Notes: a model not told the origin generated them from the sequence alone. Counted from the first letter of the stretch, positions 14,061 through 21,096 are shown. The stretch is DNA of 21,096 nucleotides from Oscillospiraceae bacterium (GCA_017829075.1 JAGAJA010000033.1:1-21096); one strand, 5' to 3'. Translations and numbers: made by a program.

Positions 14061-14863
14061 ATGTTCTTATTCCAATGGCGGGGGCGGGAAAGCGTTTTTC
14101 GGACGCCGGTTACACCATAAGCAAGCCGCTTATTCCCACTACCTCCCGATATGACGGCAGACAAAAGCCAATGGTGGTCTGCGCCGTGGACGATATCATC
14201 GCGCTTACCGGAAAACCTGACAGGCTGATATTTGTCGACCGCACCGATGAACCCTCGCAAATTCGGGACTCCATAAGATTCTATCTCCCAACGGCTGAGT
14301 TTATCGGAGTCGACCATCTCACCGAGGGGCAGGCGTGTACCTGCCTGTTGGCGAAGGGTCTTATAAATAACGACCAGCCTTTATTCATCGGCGGCTGCGA
14401 CAACGGTATGGCGGCGGATAAGGAGCTGTTTAACAGACTTATGGACTGCTCTGACGTGCTTGTTTTTACATACCGCCACAATGACTGTGTTCTGAAAGCT
14501 CCAAACGCATACGGCTGGGTGATTGAAGACGAAAACGGCATTGTAAAAGACGTTTCCGTGAAAAAAGCCATTTCAGACGATCCGATGAACGATCACGCGA
14601 TCGTCGCTTCCTTTGCGTTCAAGAAAGGCTCGGATTTTGTTGAATGCGCGGAGCAGATGATAGCGGCAGATGACCGGGTCAACAATGAATTCTATGTGGA
14701 CAAAGTAATTCATTACTGCGTAAAAAACGGACTTAGGGTTCGGGTATTTGAAATATCAAGATACATCGGCTGGGGAACTCCGGAGGATTATGAGAACTAC
14801 GAAAAAACGCTGAAATACTGGAGCGAATTCACCTCCGGAGAATTGTTCCTGCCTGAAAAATAA
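14057..14863 (+). CDS. Sugar-phosphate nucleotidyltransferase (second, diverged)
   Basis: A 268-residue paralogue of the preceding enzyme. The loop is LIPMAGAGKRFSDAGYTISKP (about residues 4-24), followed by a short insertion before QKPMVV. GGCDNG (about residues 113-118) carries the probable metal-binding Asp, and WGTPED is repeated near the C-terminus. The start is the ATG at 14057, with GGAGG 9 bases upstream, overlapping the previous stop as ATGA. A GTG start at 14036 would put the ribosome site inside the gene and is rejected. Two diverged copies side by side suggest either two activated sugars or a two-subunit enzyme. It is expected to be cytosolic and to feed the membrane glycosyltransferases of the same operon. 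Confidence 0.86.
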   Translation: MNVLIPMAGAGKRFSDAGYTISKPLIPTTSRYDGRQKPMVVCAVDDIIALTGKPDRLIFVDRTDEPSQIRDSIRFYLPTAEFIGVDHLTEGQACTCLLAKGLINNDQPLFIGGCDNGMAADKELFNRLMDCSDVLVFTYRHNDCVLKAPNAYGWVIEDENGIVKDVSVKKAISDDPMNDHAIVASFAFKKGSDFVECAEQMIAADDRVNNEFYVDKVIHYCVKNGLRVRVFEISRYIGWGTPEDYENYEKTLKYWSEFTSGELFLPEK

Positions 14864-14880
14864 TTTTTGCGAGGTCGTAC

Positions 14881-16968
14881 ATGACAGAAGAGATAAAAAA
14901 GGATAAAAGGCTCCTGATAATGATTATTTCGGCTGTTATATTGAAGCTTGTTGCAATGGGGCTGTTTTCTTCAGACTATCAGAACGAAATGTTTGAGCCG
15001 TTTATCGGCGACTGGATAGAGAGCTGGAAAAACGGCTTTGCCGACCCCTATCAGCGATATTATGACAGCGGCATGAGTATACGGTTTCCTTATCCGGCGG
15101 TAATGCTTATCGTTATGACTGTCGGAGGAGTTCTCTCCGGGCTGTTTCCCTCTGCCCCGCTTTTTATTCATAATATACTGTTCAAGCTCCCGCTGCTGAT
15201 TTTTGATCTGATCTCGTTTGTATATCTGATGAAGATGTTCCCGAAACGCGGCAGGAAGTGCTGCGCAGTGTATCTGTTCTCGCCGATCACACTGTACTCG
15301 GTTTTCATGCACGGGCAGTTGGACATAATCCCTATGACGATACTTCTGGTATCTCTGTATTATCTCACCGACCGGAATGATACAAAAAGCTTTGTCATAT
15401 CTTCTGTACTGTGCGGACTTTCACTGCTGGCTAAGCTGAATATCGCAGCGATAGTTCCGCTGGTGCTGATCTATATTCTGAAACGGCACGGCAGACTCAA
15501 AGCACTCATTTATGCTCTCATCATGTGTGTGGTGCTTATCACAGGGTTTGTTCCGTTTTATGGATCAGGATTTATCAATGGGGTCATCTTCAATTCCGAA
15601 CAGAGTACACTGTTTTCTCTGAATCTGTCTTATGGCAATATTCAGCTTTATTTGTGCATATTTGCAATAGCCGCAATATATCTTTATGTGCTGTGCCTAA
15701 ATATAATCAGCAGGGATCTGCTTTACGGCTTCTGCGGCATCATTTTTGCAGCGTTTCTGGCGTTGTGCGTCCCCATGCCGGGCTGGTATGTGTGGTTCGT
15801 GCCGTTTATGTCTGTTTTCCTGCTCAGTGTGAATTACCGCCGGGACAGCGTTATATGCAGCACGGTCTTTGATTTCTGCTACATTCTTTACATCATCTTT
15901 ATGCACAGCAGGGAGGGAGTATGCGACCTGTATTTCCTCACAACAGACTGCGGCTTCCTGAAAATAAAAGACGAGCTGATAACAAACATTGGCTTTACCC
16001 TGCTCAATGTTTCTCTCGTTTTCATGGCATATATGATATTCAAGTTTGACATCAGCCGTAACGGGTATTATCGTTTCCACGACAGATCCTTTGTGATAGG
16101 AATATGTGGCGACAGCGGCTGTGGAAAATCCACGCTGCAAAACAGTCTGGCAAGCATTTTCAGGAAAAAGGACTTCCTCAGGATAGAGGGCGACGGCGAC
16201 CATAAATGGGAACGCGGCGATAAAAACTGGGATCATTACACGCACCTTGATCCCAAAGCCAACTATCTTTATCGTCAGGCAATGGATATCTACAAGCTGA
16301 AAAACGGTCAGGACACAAGGCGGGTAGACTACGACCACACAACAGGAAAATTCACGCCAAGCGAGGTGGTACATCCCAGACGTTTCCTTTCTGTCAGCGG
16401 ACTGCACACCTTTTATCTTCCCCAGCTCAGGGATATAATTGACCTGCATATCTATATGGAGGCTGAGGAGGAACTGCGGTGCCTGTGGAAAGTGGAGCGA
16501 GATTCCGGTGACAGGGGACATACAGCCGAAAACGTAATGAACCAGATAAAAGCGAGATACGAAGACTCCGAAAAATACATAGTCCCCCAGCGTGAATACG
16601 CCGATATAATTATCAGCTATTTCATTGATAGCAATGAACCGCTGTCAGTGGGAATGAAAATCCAGACCAATACAAAAATTGATATCGAGCCGATAATCGA
16701 CGCGTTGCGGGAACACGGGATTACTATCGACTACCGGTTTTCAGACGATTTCCGCTGCCACATCACGGAATACAGACCCTCCGAGAACCCCGAAGCTGTC
16801 AGCGTTGATTTTGACGCTATCGCTTCGGATATAATCGAGTTCAGATATGATATAACAGGAGAAAAGCTGGATTGCAGCGATATTTGTGACGGAATACAGA
16901 AACTGTTTATCCTTAAGGCGATAAGCACGAAGTTTCTGGGAAATGACATCAGGACGAGAGGAAAATGA
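14881..16968 (+). CDS. Fusion of GT-C-like membrane glycosyltransferase and PRK/uridine-kinase-type kinase
   Basis: A 695-residue protein with two unlike halves. Residues 1-390 form a polytopic domain of about ten hydrophobic segments. After TM1 (11-29) comes an outside loop with acidic residues (DYQNEMFEPFIGDW), RFPYPAV (68-74) and HGQLD (144-148), features of polyprenyl-phosphate-sugar-dependent GT-C mannosyltransferase-like enzymes. Residues 404-580 are a P-loop kinase: GDSGCGKST (410-418) is the Walker A. EGDGDHKWER (436-445) and the run to HPRRFLSVSGLH match the phosphoribulokinase/uridine kinase family, with an Arg-rich lid near 540-546. Residues 581-695 form an extra domain I do not recognise. 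The kinase would face the cytosol. It could phosphorylate a sugar, polyol or nucleoside used by the operon. An RBS-like GAGGT precedes the ATG. The stop overlaps the HAD start as ATGA. Confidence 0.85.
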   Translation: MTEEIKKDKRLLIMIISAVILKLVAMGLFSSDYQNEMFEPFIGDWIESWKNGFADPYQRYYDSGMSIRFPYPAVMLIVMTVGGVLSGLFPSAPLFIHNILFKLPLLIFDLISFVYLMKMFPKRGRKCCAVYLFSPITLYSVFMHGQLDIIPMTILLVSLYYLTDRNDTKSFVISSVLCGLSLLAKLNIAAIVPLVLIYILKRHGRLKALIYALIMCVVLITGFVPFYGSGFINGVIFNSEQSTLFSLNLSYGNIQLYLCIFAIAAIYLYVLCLNIISRDLLYGFCGIIFAAFLALCVPMPGWYVWFVPFMSVFLLSVNYRRDSVICSTVFDFCYILYIIFMHSREGVCDLYFLTTDCGFLKIKDELITNIGFTLLNVSLVFMAYMIFKFDISRNGYYRFHDRSFVIGICGDSGCGKSTLQNSLASIFRKKDFLRIEGDGDHKWERGDKNWDHYTHLDPKANYLYRQAMDIYKLKNGQDTRRVDYDHTTGKFTPSEVVHPRRFLSVSGLHTFYLPQLRDIIDLHIYMEAEEELRCLWKVERDSGDRGHTAENVMNQIKARYEDSEKYIVPQREYADIIISYFIDSNEPLSVGMKIQTNTKIDIEPIIDALREHGITIDYRFSDDFRCHITEYRPSENPEAVSVDFDAIASDIIEFRYDITGEKLDCSDICDGIQKLFILKAISTKFLGNDIRTRGK

Positions 16969-17642
16969 TTGAAGCGGTAGTTTTTGACATTGACAATACC
17001 CTATACGATTACGAGACTTGTAATCAGGCAGGCAGTTCAGCCATGTCGCAGGCACTGTGCAGATACCGCCAGACAGATCCGGAGGAATTCCAGCGGCTTT
17101 TACGTCAGGCAAAAACGGATATCAAAAAAAATCTGGAAAATACCGCGGCTTGTCACAACCGTATGCTGTACGCTCAGCGGATATGCGAGCTTGCAGGAAT
17201 AAGGAGCGCCTCGGCGGCTCTGGAGATGTATAACGCCTACTGGGACGCATTTCTGGGGCAAATGAAACTTTATGACGGTGTCAACGCGGTGTTTTCGTTC
17301 CTAAAAGCACGGAGAATAAAAATCGGATTCTGCACCGACCTCACTGCGAACATTCAGATGAGAAAGATCGTAAAGCTGGGGCTTGACGAAATTCCAGACG
17401 CGATAGTTACCAGCGAGGAATGCGGGAGGGAAAAACCGGATAAATCAATGTTCCTGTCTATTCTGAAAAAGCTGGAAACAGCGCCGGAAAGCTCTATAAT
17501 GGTTGGCGATGACTATGAAAAGGACATCTGTGGCGCGAAAGCCTGCGGAATGAACGCGATACTTATGGGTAGGGCGCGCCGCGATTGTGACTGCGCGGCG
17601 GATTTTCCGGAGCTTCTGACGCTTTTGGCAAGGGGGATTTAA
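16965..17642 (+). CDS. HAD-superfamily phosphatase (subfamily IA type)
   Basis: A 225-residue HAD hydrolase, probably removing phosphate from a sugar or polyol phosphate in the cytosol. Motif I is VFDIDNTL (Asp 8 and 10). Motif II is the Thr in FCTDL. Motif III is the Lys in EKPDKSMF. Motif IV is VGDDYEKD. A helical cap (about 18-95) lies between motifs I and II, as in subfamily IA. It overlaps the kinase fusion by 4 bases (ATGA), and its end carries the AAGGGGG ribosome site for the GtrA gene. With the nucleotidyltransferases and aldolase it fits a pathway making a modified sugar. The substrate is not predictable. Confidence 0.88.
   Translation: MIEAVVFDIDNTLYDYETCNQAGSSAMSQALCRYRQTDPEEFQRLLRQAKTDIKKNLENTAACHNRMLYAQRICELAGIRSASAALEMYNAYWDAFLGQMKLYDGVNAVFSFLKARRIKIGFCTDLTANIQMRKIVKLGLDEIPDAIVTSEECGREKPDKSMFLSILKKLETAPESSIMVGDDYEKDICGAKACGMNAILMGRARRDCDCAADFPELLTLLARGI
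17630..17636 (+). promoter_or_regulatory. Ribosome binding site that decides the AUA start of GtrA gene
   Basis: AAGGGGG ends 7 bases before the codon ATA at 17644, an ideal spacing. No ATG, GTG or TTG lies at a suitable distance in the GtrA frame. The stop TAA of the HAD gene (17640-17642) lies between. Confidence 0.6.
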
Positions 17643-17643
17643 C

Positions 17644-18045
17644 ATAAAACTCAAATCAAAATTCAGCCTGCGGGAGATACTTAAGTTTCTGGTGGGCGGT
17701 GGAAGCGCCGTTCTGGTGGATTTTCTTGTATATAACCTGCTGCTTTTTCTGGGCGCTGAAACATGGGCGGCAAAAACCGTTTCCTATATTTCCGGCGCTG
17801 TGGTGGGATTTATCATCAACAAGTTCTGGACATTCAACAGCCCGGAATTCCACGGCTCGGAGATCGTGAAATACATTATTCTCTATGCTGTTTCCGCCGC
17901 TGCGAACGCTCTTGTAAACAGCGCGGTGATAGCATGGCTGGGGTGGAAGATATTTGCGTTTCTTGCGGCGACCGGCACAAGCACGATAATGAACTTTCTC
18001 GGTCAAAAATTCTTCGTTTTTCGCAGAAAGGATAGCAGTCAATGA
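17644..18045 (+). CDS. GtrA-family membrane protein, apparent AUA start
   Basis: A 133-residue protein with four predicted TM helices (about 12-36, 43-61, 75-97, 102-120). GtrA proteins are thought to help flip or present polyprenyl-phosphate-linked sugars and often sit next to a DPM1-like GT2 gene, as here. Family motifs NKFWTF (59-64) and NFLGQKFFVF (117-126) are present. The first canonical in-frame start is GTG at 17692, which would cut into TM1 (EILKFLVGGGSA) and has no well-placed ribosome site. The frame is open upstream to ATA at 17644, 7 bases after AAGGGGG, giving the expected N-terminus (I/M)KLKSKF. Either AUA is used, helped by coupling to the HAD stop 1 base upstream, or the assembly carries an ATG-to-ATA error or a mutation. 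The end overlaps the GT2 gene by 4 bases. Confidence 0.85.
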   Translation: MKLKSKFSLREILKFLVGGGSAVLVDFLVYNLLLFLGAETWAAKTVSYISGAVVGFIINKFWTFNSPEFHGSEIVKYIILYAVSAAANALVNSAVIAWLGWKIFAFLAATGTSTIMNFLGQKFFVFRRKDSSQ

Positions 18046-18749
18046 GATTTTCAATAGTTGTTCCCTGCTATAATGAGGAGGAAAACATACCGCTTATTCT
18101 GGACAGATTTTCTCAATCGATAAAGGATAGAAGCGACATAGAAGTAATTCTCGTAAACAACGGCTCTACCGATAATTCAGAAGCAGTGCTTTCTGAACTG
18201 CTCCCCGGCTATCCCTTTGCAAGGTGCGTAAAGGTAGAAGTAAATCAAGGCTACGGCTTCGGCATTTTATCCGGTTTAAAGCAGACGGAGGGCGAATTCA
18301 TCGGCTGGACTCACGCTGATATGCAGACTGATCCTGCGGACGTAATAAAAGCTGCGGATATCATCGCGCAGAACAACTTCGACAAAACGCTTTTTGTCAA
18401 GGGAAACCGCAAAGGGCGCAGTATTTTCGATGTTTTCTTCACGGTGGGAATGAGCTTTTACGAAAGCCTGTATCTCGGGCAGAGGCTGTGGGATATAAAC
18501 GCTCAACCCAACCTGTTCAGCCGGAGCTTTTTTGAAAGCTGGGAGGATCCGCCCTATGATTTCTCGCTGGATCTGTATGCGCTGTATCTTGCGAGAAAGA
18601 AGCGGTGCCGGCTAATACGCTTTCCGGTACGGTTTCCGAAAAGAATTCACGGAAGCTCCAAATGGAACACCGGACTTGGCGCAAAGCGGAAATTCATCAA
18701 AAGGACGCTTGATTTCAGCAAGGCTTTGAAGAAAAGGGGTGTGCGCTGA
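18042..18749 (+). CDS. GT2-family glycosyltransferase, DPM1-like
   Basis: A 235-residue soluble GT-A enzyme of the dolichyl-phosphate mannose synthase-like branch. It is expected to move a sugar from an NDP donor to a polyprenyl phosphate on the inner face of the membrane. Motifs are VVPCYNEEENI (6-16), NNGSTDNS (39-46), NQGYGFGILSGLK (68-80) and the metal-binding HADMQTD (91-97, in place of the usual DADLQ). A C-terminal GSSKWN segment is typical of this branch. It has no C-terminal TM helices, which fits the separate GtrA protein encoded immediately upstream with a 4-base overlap. It ends TGATG, sharing a base with the next start. The donor sugar is unknown and may be the product of the operon's nucleotidyltransferases. 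Confidence 0.92.
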   Translation: MRFSIVVPCYNEEENIPLILDRFSQSIKDRSDIEVILVNNGSTDNSEAVLSELLPGYPFARCVKVEVNQGYGFGILSGLKQTEGEFIGWTHADMQTDPADVIKAADIIAQNNFDKTLFVKGNRKGRSIFDVFFTVGMSFYESLYLGQRLWDINAQPNLFSRSFFESWEDPPYDFSLDLYALYLARKKRCRLIRFPVRFPKRIHGSSKWNTGLGAKRKFIKRTLDFSKALKKRGVR

Positions 18750-19354
18750 TGCAGTATATCTGCCACAGAATAAACAGGTTCGAGGAACTGGAAAACGTAC
18801 CGGACGGCTGCGGAGTAGAGCTTGACCTGCGCGACGACTTAAACGGAAGCATTTATATCGAACACAACCCATTCACTCCGGGGCAGCGTTTTGAGGAGTA
18901 TCTTAAGCATTATAACAAGGGTCTTATGATACTGAATATCAAAAGCGAACGCATCGAAGAGCCTGTCCTTGAGCTAATAAAAAAATACGGCGTAACGTCC
19001 TATTTCTTTCTAGACAGCTCGTTTCCGATGATATATCTTCTTTCGCAGAAAGGGATAACTCAAACCGCGCTGCGCTTTTCGGAATTCGAGGGGCTTGACA
19101 CTGCCATAAAAATGGCTGGGCGTTGCGAATGGATCTGGGTGGACTGCTTCACCAAAATGCCATTGGATAAAGAAAGCTACGAGTTGATAAAGAGCTGTAA
19201 CTACAAGATCTGCATTGTATCACCGGAGCTTCAAAGTCAGCCGGAAAAGCTGGAGGAATACGCAGGATATCTCACGGAAAACGGACTTATTCCGGACGCA
19301 GTGTGCACGAAATACTATAATATCGACAAGTGGAAGCGTTATTTGGGTGAGTAA
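18749..19354 (+). CDS. Glycerophosphodiester phosphodiesterase-like (GDPD) protein
   Basis: A 201-residue TIM-barrel phosphodiesterase-like protein, shorter than the usual 240-300. The N-terminus CHRINRF gives His 6-Arg 7. GVELDLRDD (22-30) supplies the metal-binding Glu 24 and Asp 26. IEHNPF (37-42) gives the second catalytic His 39, where the family usually has HD. LNIKSE (about 62-67) matches the conserved strand with Lys. No signal peptide or TM is seen, so it should be cytosolic. In this operon it could split a phosphodiester-linked intermediate rather than a phospholipid, but that is inference. Start and previous stop overlap as TGATG; a ribosome-site-like AAGGGG lies upstream. Confidence 0.78.
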   Translation: MQYICHRINRFEELENVPDGCGVELDLRDDLNGSIYIEHNPFTPGQRFEEYLKHYNKGLMILNIKSERIEEPVLELIKKYGVTSYFFLDSSFPMIYLLSQKGITQTALRFSEFEGLDTAIKMAGRCEWIWVDCFTKMPLDKESYELIKSCNYKICIVSPELQSQPEKLEEYAGYLTENGLIPDAVCTKYYNIDKWKRYLGE

Positions 19355-19369
19355 CCTCAGGAGGAAATG

Positions 19370-20419
19370 ATGGACAATATAGAATACGGCAGTGAGCTTT
19401 CTCACATTTCGAAATGCTCCGGCTCTTTTACCGAACTTGTTCAGGCTGGCGGCGGAAATACTTCCGTAAAAATCGACGACCGGTATATGCTCATTAAAGC
19501 GTCAGGGTATCATCTTACGGAGGTCGCACCGGACAGCGGCTATTCGGTGGTGGATCATAAGCTTATCAGCGATATTTTTTCCGGTTCTGAGATTGACGAT
19601 GCAGAGGAGCAGGAAATACTGAAAAAGGCTCTCTGCGAGGGTAAAAAGCCATCTATCGAAACCTTTCTCCACTCTATAACAAAAAAGTATACCATACACA
19701 CTCACCCGCTTGCGGTTAGCGTTCTTGCCTCAAAAGCAGGAGGAATGGAGGAGCTGAAAAAGCTTTTCCCGCAGGCAGCAATGGTGGACTACGCTACCCC
19801 CGGAATAAAGCTCGCAAAGACCTATTACAAAGCAATGAAGCAGCAGGGAGTATCCGATGTGGTTTTCCTGAAAAATCACGGACTTATCGTGAGCGCGGAC
19901 AGCGCAGAGGCTGCTCTCCGGCTGCAATATGATACGGTCACAAAAGTTATGGAGTATCTTCACATGGATACTGCCGGATTTGCGGATCAGATGAGGATAT
20001 ATAACGTAGTGTACGGCGCAGACCCGTCCCTGTCCGTCTGCCGGATAACAGCTCCCGATGTGGTAAAGGCGGCTTGCATCAGCGGCGGTCAGTGGGATTA
20101 CAGGTATTCCCCGGACTGCATCGTGTACTGCGGAAACAAGTTCCTTGTGCTTAACGGCGGCGATGACATAGAAGAGAAGCTTCGCCGGCATATTGAGCAA
20201 TACGGAATGCCGAAAATAATCGTGTCAGGAGATAATGTCTACGCTGCTGCGCCGAATGCTGCAAAATCCGCAGAGATAGGAGTGGTTCTGGATTTCACCG
20301 CAAAGCATTATCTGAAAAGCAGGACGGAGGGCTTTGACTGTGATATGCTTTCGGACAGCGAATGCAGCTTTCTGCTCAACTGGGATTCAGAGAAGTACAG
20401 AAGCGCTCTTGGCAGGTAA
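19370..20419 (+). CDS. Class II aldolase/adducin-family protein
   Basis: A 349-residue zinc-type aldolase, expected to split or form a C-C bond of a ketose phosphate or related substrate in the cytosol. Motifs from this start are GGGNTSVK (27-34, phosphate binding), IKASGYHL (42-49), the probable catalytic Glu 97 in PSIETFLH, and zinc ligands His 110 and His 112 (HTH) and His 170 (KNHG). The C-terminal 140 residues go beyond the common 210-residue fold and resemble the longer rhamnulose-phosphate-aldolase-type proteins that carry an extra domain. Two adjacent ATGs occur at 19367 and 19370. The AGGAGG at 19359-19364 is only 2 bases from the first and 5 from the second, so the second is chosen. 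Last clear gene of the operon, 15 bases after the GDPD-like gene. The substrate is unknown. Confidence 0.88.
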   Translation: MDNIEYGSELSHISKCSGSFTELVQAGGGNTSVKIDDRYMLIKASGYHLTEVAPDSGYSVVDHKLISDIFSGSEIDDAEEQEILKKALCEGKKPSIETFLHSITKKYTIHTHPLAVSVLASKAGGMEELKKLFPQAAMVDYATPGIKLAKTYYKAMKQQGVSDVVFLKNHGLIVSADSAEAALRLQYDTVTKVMEYLHMDTAGFADQMRIYNVVYGADPSLSVCRITAPDVVKAACISGGQWDYRYSPDCIVYCGNKFLVLNGGDDIEEKLRRHIEQYGMPKIIVSGDNVYAAAPNAAKSAEIGVVLDFTAKHYLKSRTEGFDCDMLSDSECSFLLNWDSEKYRSALGR

Positions 20420-20468
20420 TCTCGCCGTTTTTATATTAACATTAGTTATTTATTTTTAGTGGTGCAGC

Positions 20469-20843
20469 TTGTGTTTTTCTCTGATGTCAACAGCATATAT
20501 TTCAAATCCGATAAGCTGTTCTGAACTGTGGCAGTTGAACGATTATTTCCGGGTGGAAATTCCGGTGATCGGAGATTATGAAGCGCTCAACGTAACCGTC
20601 AGAGTATTGGTGAGCAGCGGGCTTTCAAAGTCCTATGAGATCTGTCAAAGCAACAATGTGATCGGGTCAGGTCAGGTATCGGGAATGTCTACTGTTTCTT
20701 TCACCGGAGATGTAGAAAATGGCAAGCTCTCATTTGATATGTATATGCTGGATATATACGACGATGATATTGACGCTGACAAACAGATAAGTCCTGATGT
20801 CTGTCTTCAGGAAATCACTGTAAATCAGATAGAGAACTTCTGA
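20469..20843 (+). CDS. Weak ORF or gene remnant, unknown function
   Basis: A 124-codon frame opens at TTG 20469 (or ATG 20484, giving 119 residues). Neither start has a ribosome site, and an in-frame stop lies at 20457, so the reading frame cannot extend upstream. The translated sequence is acidic and beta-rich, with no signal peptide or TM, and looks like the C-terminal part of a larger extracellular-type protein. It could be a decayed fragment or an expressed small protein. I recognise no family. It sits 50 bases after the aldolase gene in an AT-rich gap. Confidence 0.35.
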   Translation: MCFSLMSTAYISNPISCSELWQLNDYFRVEIPVIGDYEALNVTVRVLVSSGLSKSYEICQSNNVIGSGQVSGMSTVSFTGDVENGKLSFDMYMLDIYDDDIDADKQISPDVCLQEITVNQIENF

Positions 20844-20887
20844 ATGCAGTACTTGCTTTCATTTTAGAAAACTGCTTAAACGAATAA

Positions 20888-20929
20888 AAACCTCTCCCGC
20901 AAGCTTCAAAACAGCTCCGGGAGAGGTTT
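20888..20929. terminator. Strong 12-bp hairpin, probable terminator
   Basis: AAACCTCTCCCG pairs perfectly with CGGGAGAGGTTT around an 18-base loop. On the minus strand it is followed by TTTTTATTCG, and on the plus strand by a poor T run. It can end the glycan operon and, better, a minus-strand transcript entering from the right edge. Confidence 0.7.
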
Positions 20930-20977
20930 CTCGTATGTATCAGTTTTTTCTGTTCATACTAATAACCGTTTGAACGA

Positions 20978-21095
20978 AGGAAAAGATTTGCTGAAAGACA
21001 GTACCGATATCTAGGAAAAGAAACGCAGGCGTACTGTATGTACGTCAAGTTTCTTTGACGACGATAGCGGTGCTGGATTTCTGCAAAGATTTCCT
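20978..21095. repeat. Long imperfect inverted repeat reaching the window edge
   Basis: Roughly 118 bases fold back on themselves with centre near 21037. The core hairpin is CGTAC/GTACG (21030-21034 with 21040-21044). AAAGAAAC (21017-21024) pairs with GTTTCTTT (21049-21056), and the outer arms, starting AGGAAA on each strand, match imperfectly over about 45 bases. It may continue past the window. It looks like a palindromic interspersed element or a large structured RNA. No transposase is present. Confidence 0.6.
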
Positions 21096-21096
21096 G

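Noticed and set aside
13281..14863. The two nucleotidyltransferases as a recent duplication
   Set aside because: They share motifs but differ in length, insertion and metal region, so they are old paralogues rather than a recent tandem copy.
15697..16521. A 274-codon minus-strand frame opposite the GT-C/kinase fusion
   Set aside because: It is a shadow of the coding strand, which carries the Walker A and PRK motifs.
14881..16968. The GT-C/kinase fusion as an assembly artefact joining two genes
   Set aside because: The frame is continuous. The last TM segment runs into the kinase through a short in-frame linker (about residues 388-403), with no ribosome site or start codon near the kinase boundary.
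20959..21096. A 45-codon minus-strand frame entering from the right edge and ending at TAG
   Set aside because: It lies inside the long inverted repeat, and its Tyr/Arg-rich sequence is a product of the repeat. No evidence that it is the end of a real gene.

Overview
The window looks like a chromosomal segment of an anaerobic gut-type Clostridia member, probably Oscillospiraceae (Ruminococcus-like). The reasons are a GTP-type PEP carboxykinase, a HemZ-type radical SAM protein, a sigma factor with a DUF4179-type membrane anti-sigma partner, strong GGAGG ribosome sites, sigma-A-like promoters and moderate GC. This placement rests on recognised protein families, not on a database match.

Layout. 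(1) Positions 1-1458 hold the C-terminal four fifths of pckG, which ends at a hairpin shared with convergent genes. (2) Positions 1521-4727 are on the minus strand: an anti-sigma-like membrane protein, its ECF sigma factor (promoter with a perfect palindrome at the predicted transcript start), a lipoprotein with a duplicated domain, and a conserved small four-cysteine protein. The last two are separated by a folded terminator-like element. (3) Positions 5083-10142 form a plus-strand operon from a clear sigma-A promoter: PHP phosphoesterase, a 728-residue PRTase-TRSP-StiP-PELOTA fusion, a HAD phosphatase and hemZ. The fusion and the HAD match the nucleoside-like-metabolite module known from tellurium-resistance (Ter) operons, but no ter gene is present here. 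(4) Positions 10291-10620 encode a small DUF4870-like membrane protein with its own promoter, folded leader and terminator. (5) Positions 11022-20419 are a tight plus-strand operon for what looks like a lipid-linked or surface glycan: a YfhO/GT-C-like membrane protein, two sugar nucleotidyltransferases, a GT-C membrane domain fused to a phosphoribulokinase/uridine-kinase-type kinase, a HAD phosphatase, a GtrA-family protein that seems to start at AUA, a DPM1-like GT2 enzyme, a GDPD-like phosphodiesterase and a class II aldolase. (6) Positions 20420-21096 hold a weak ORF or gene remnant, a strong hairpin and a long imperfect inverted repeat running to the edge.

How the genes may work together. 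In region 5 the aldolase, kinase domain, HAD and nucleotidyltransferases could make and activate an unusual sugar or polyol. The GT2 enzyme could load a sugar onto a polyprenyl carrier, GtrA could help present it outside, and the two GT-C-like proteins could use it there. This is inferred from family membership and gene order. In region 3 the PRTase-type domains, HAD and PHP enzyme could make and dephosphorylate a ribosylated small molecule. No tRNA, rRNA, CRISPR array or insertion sequence was seen.
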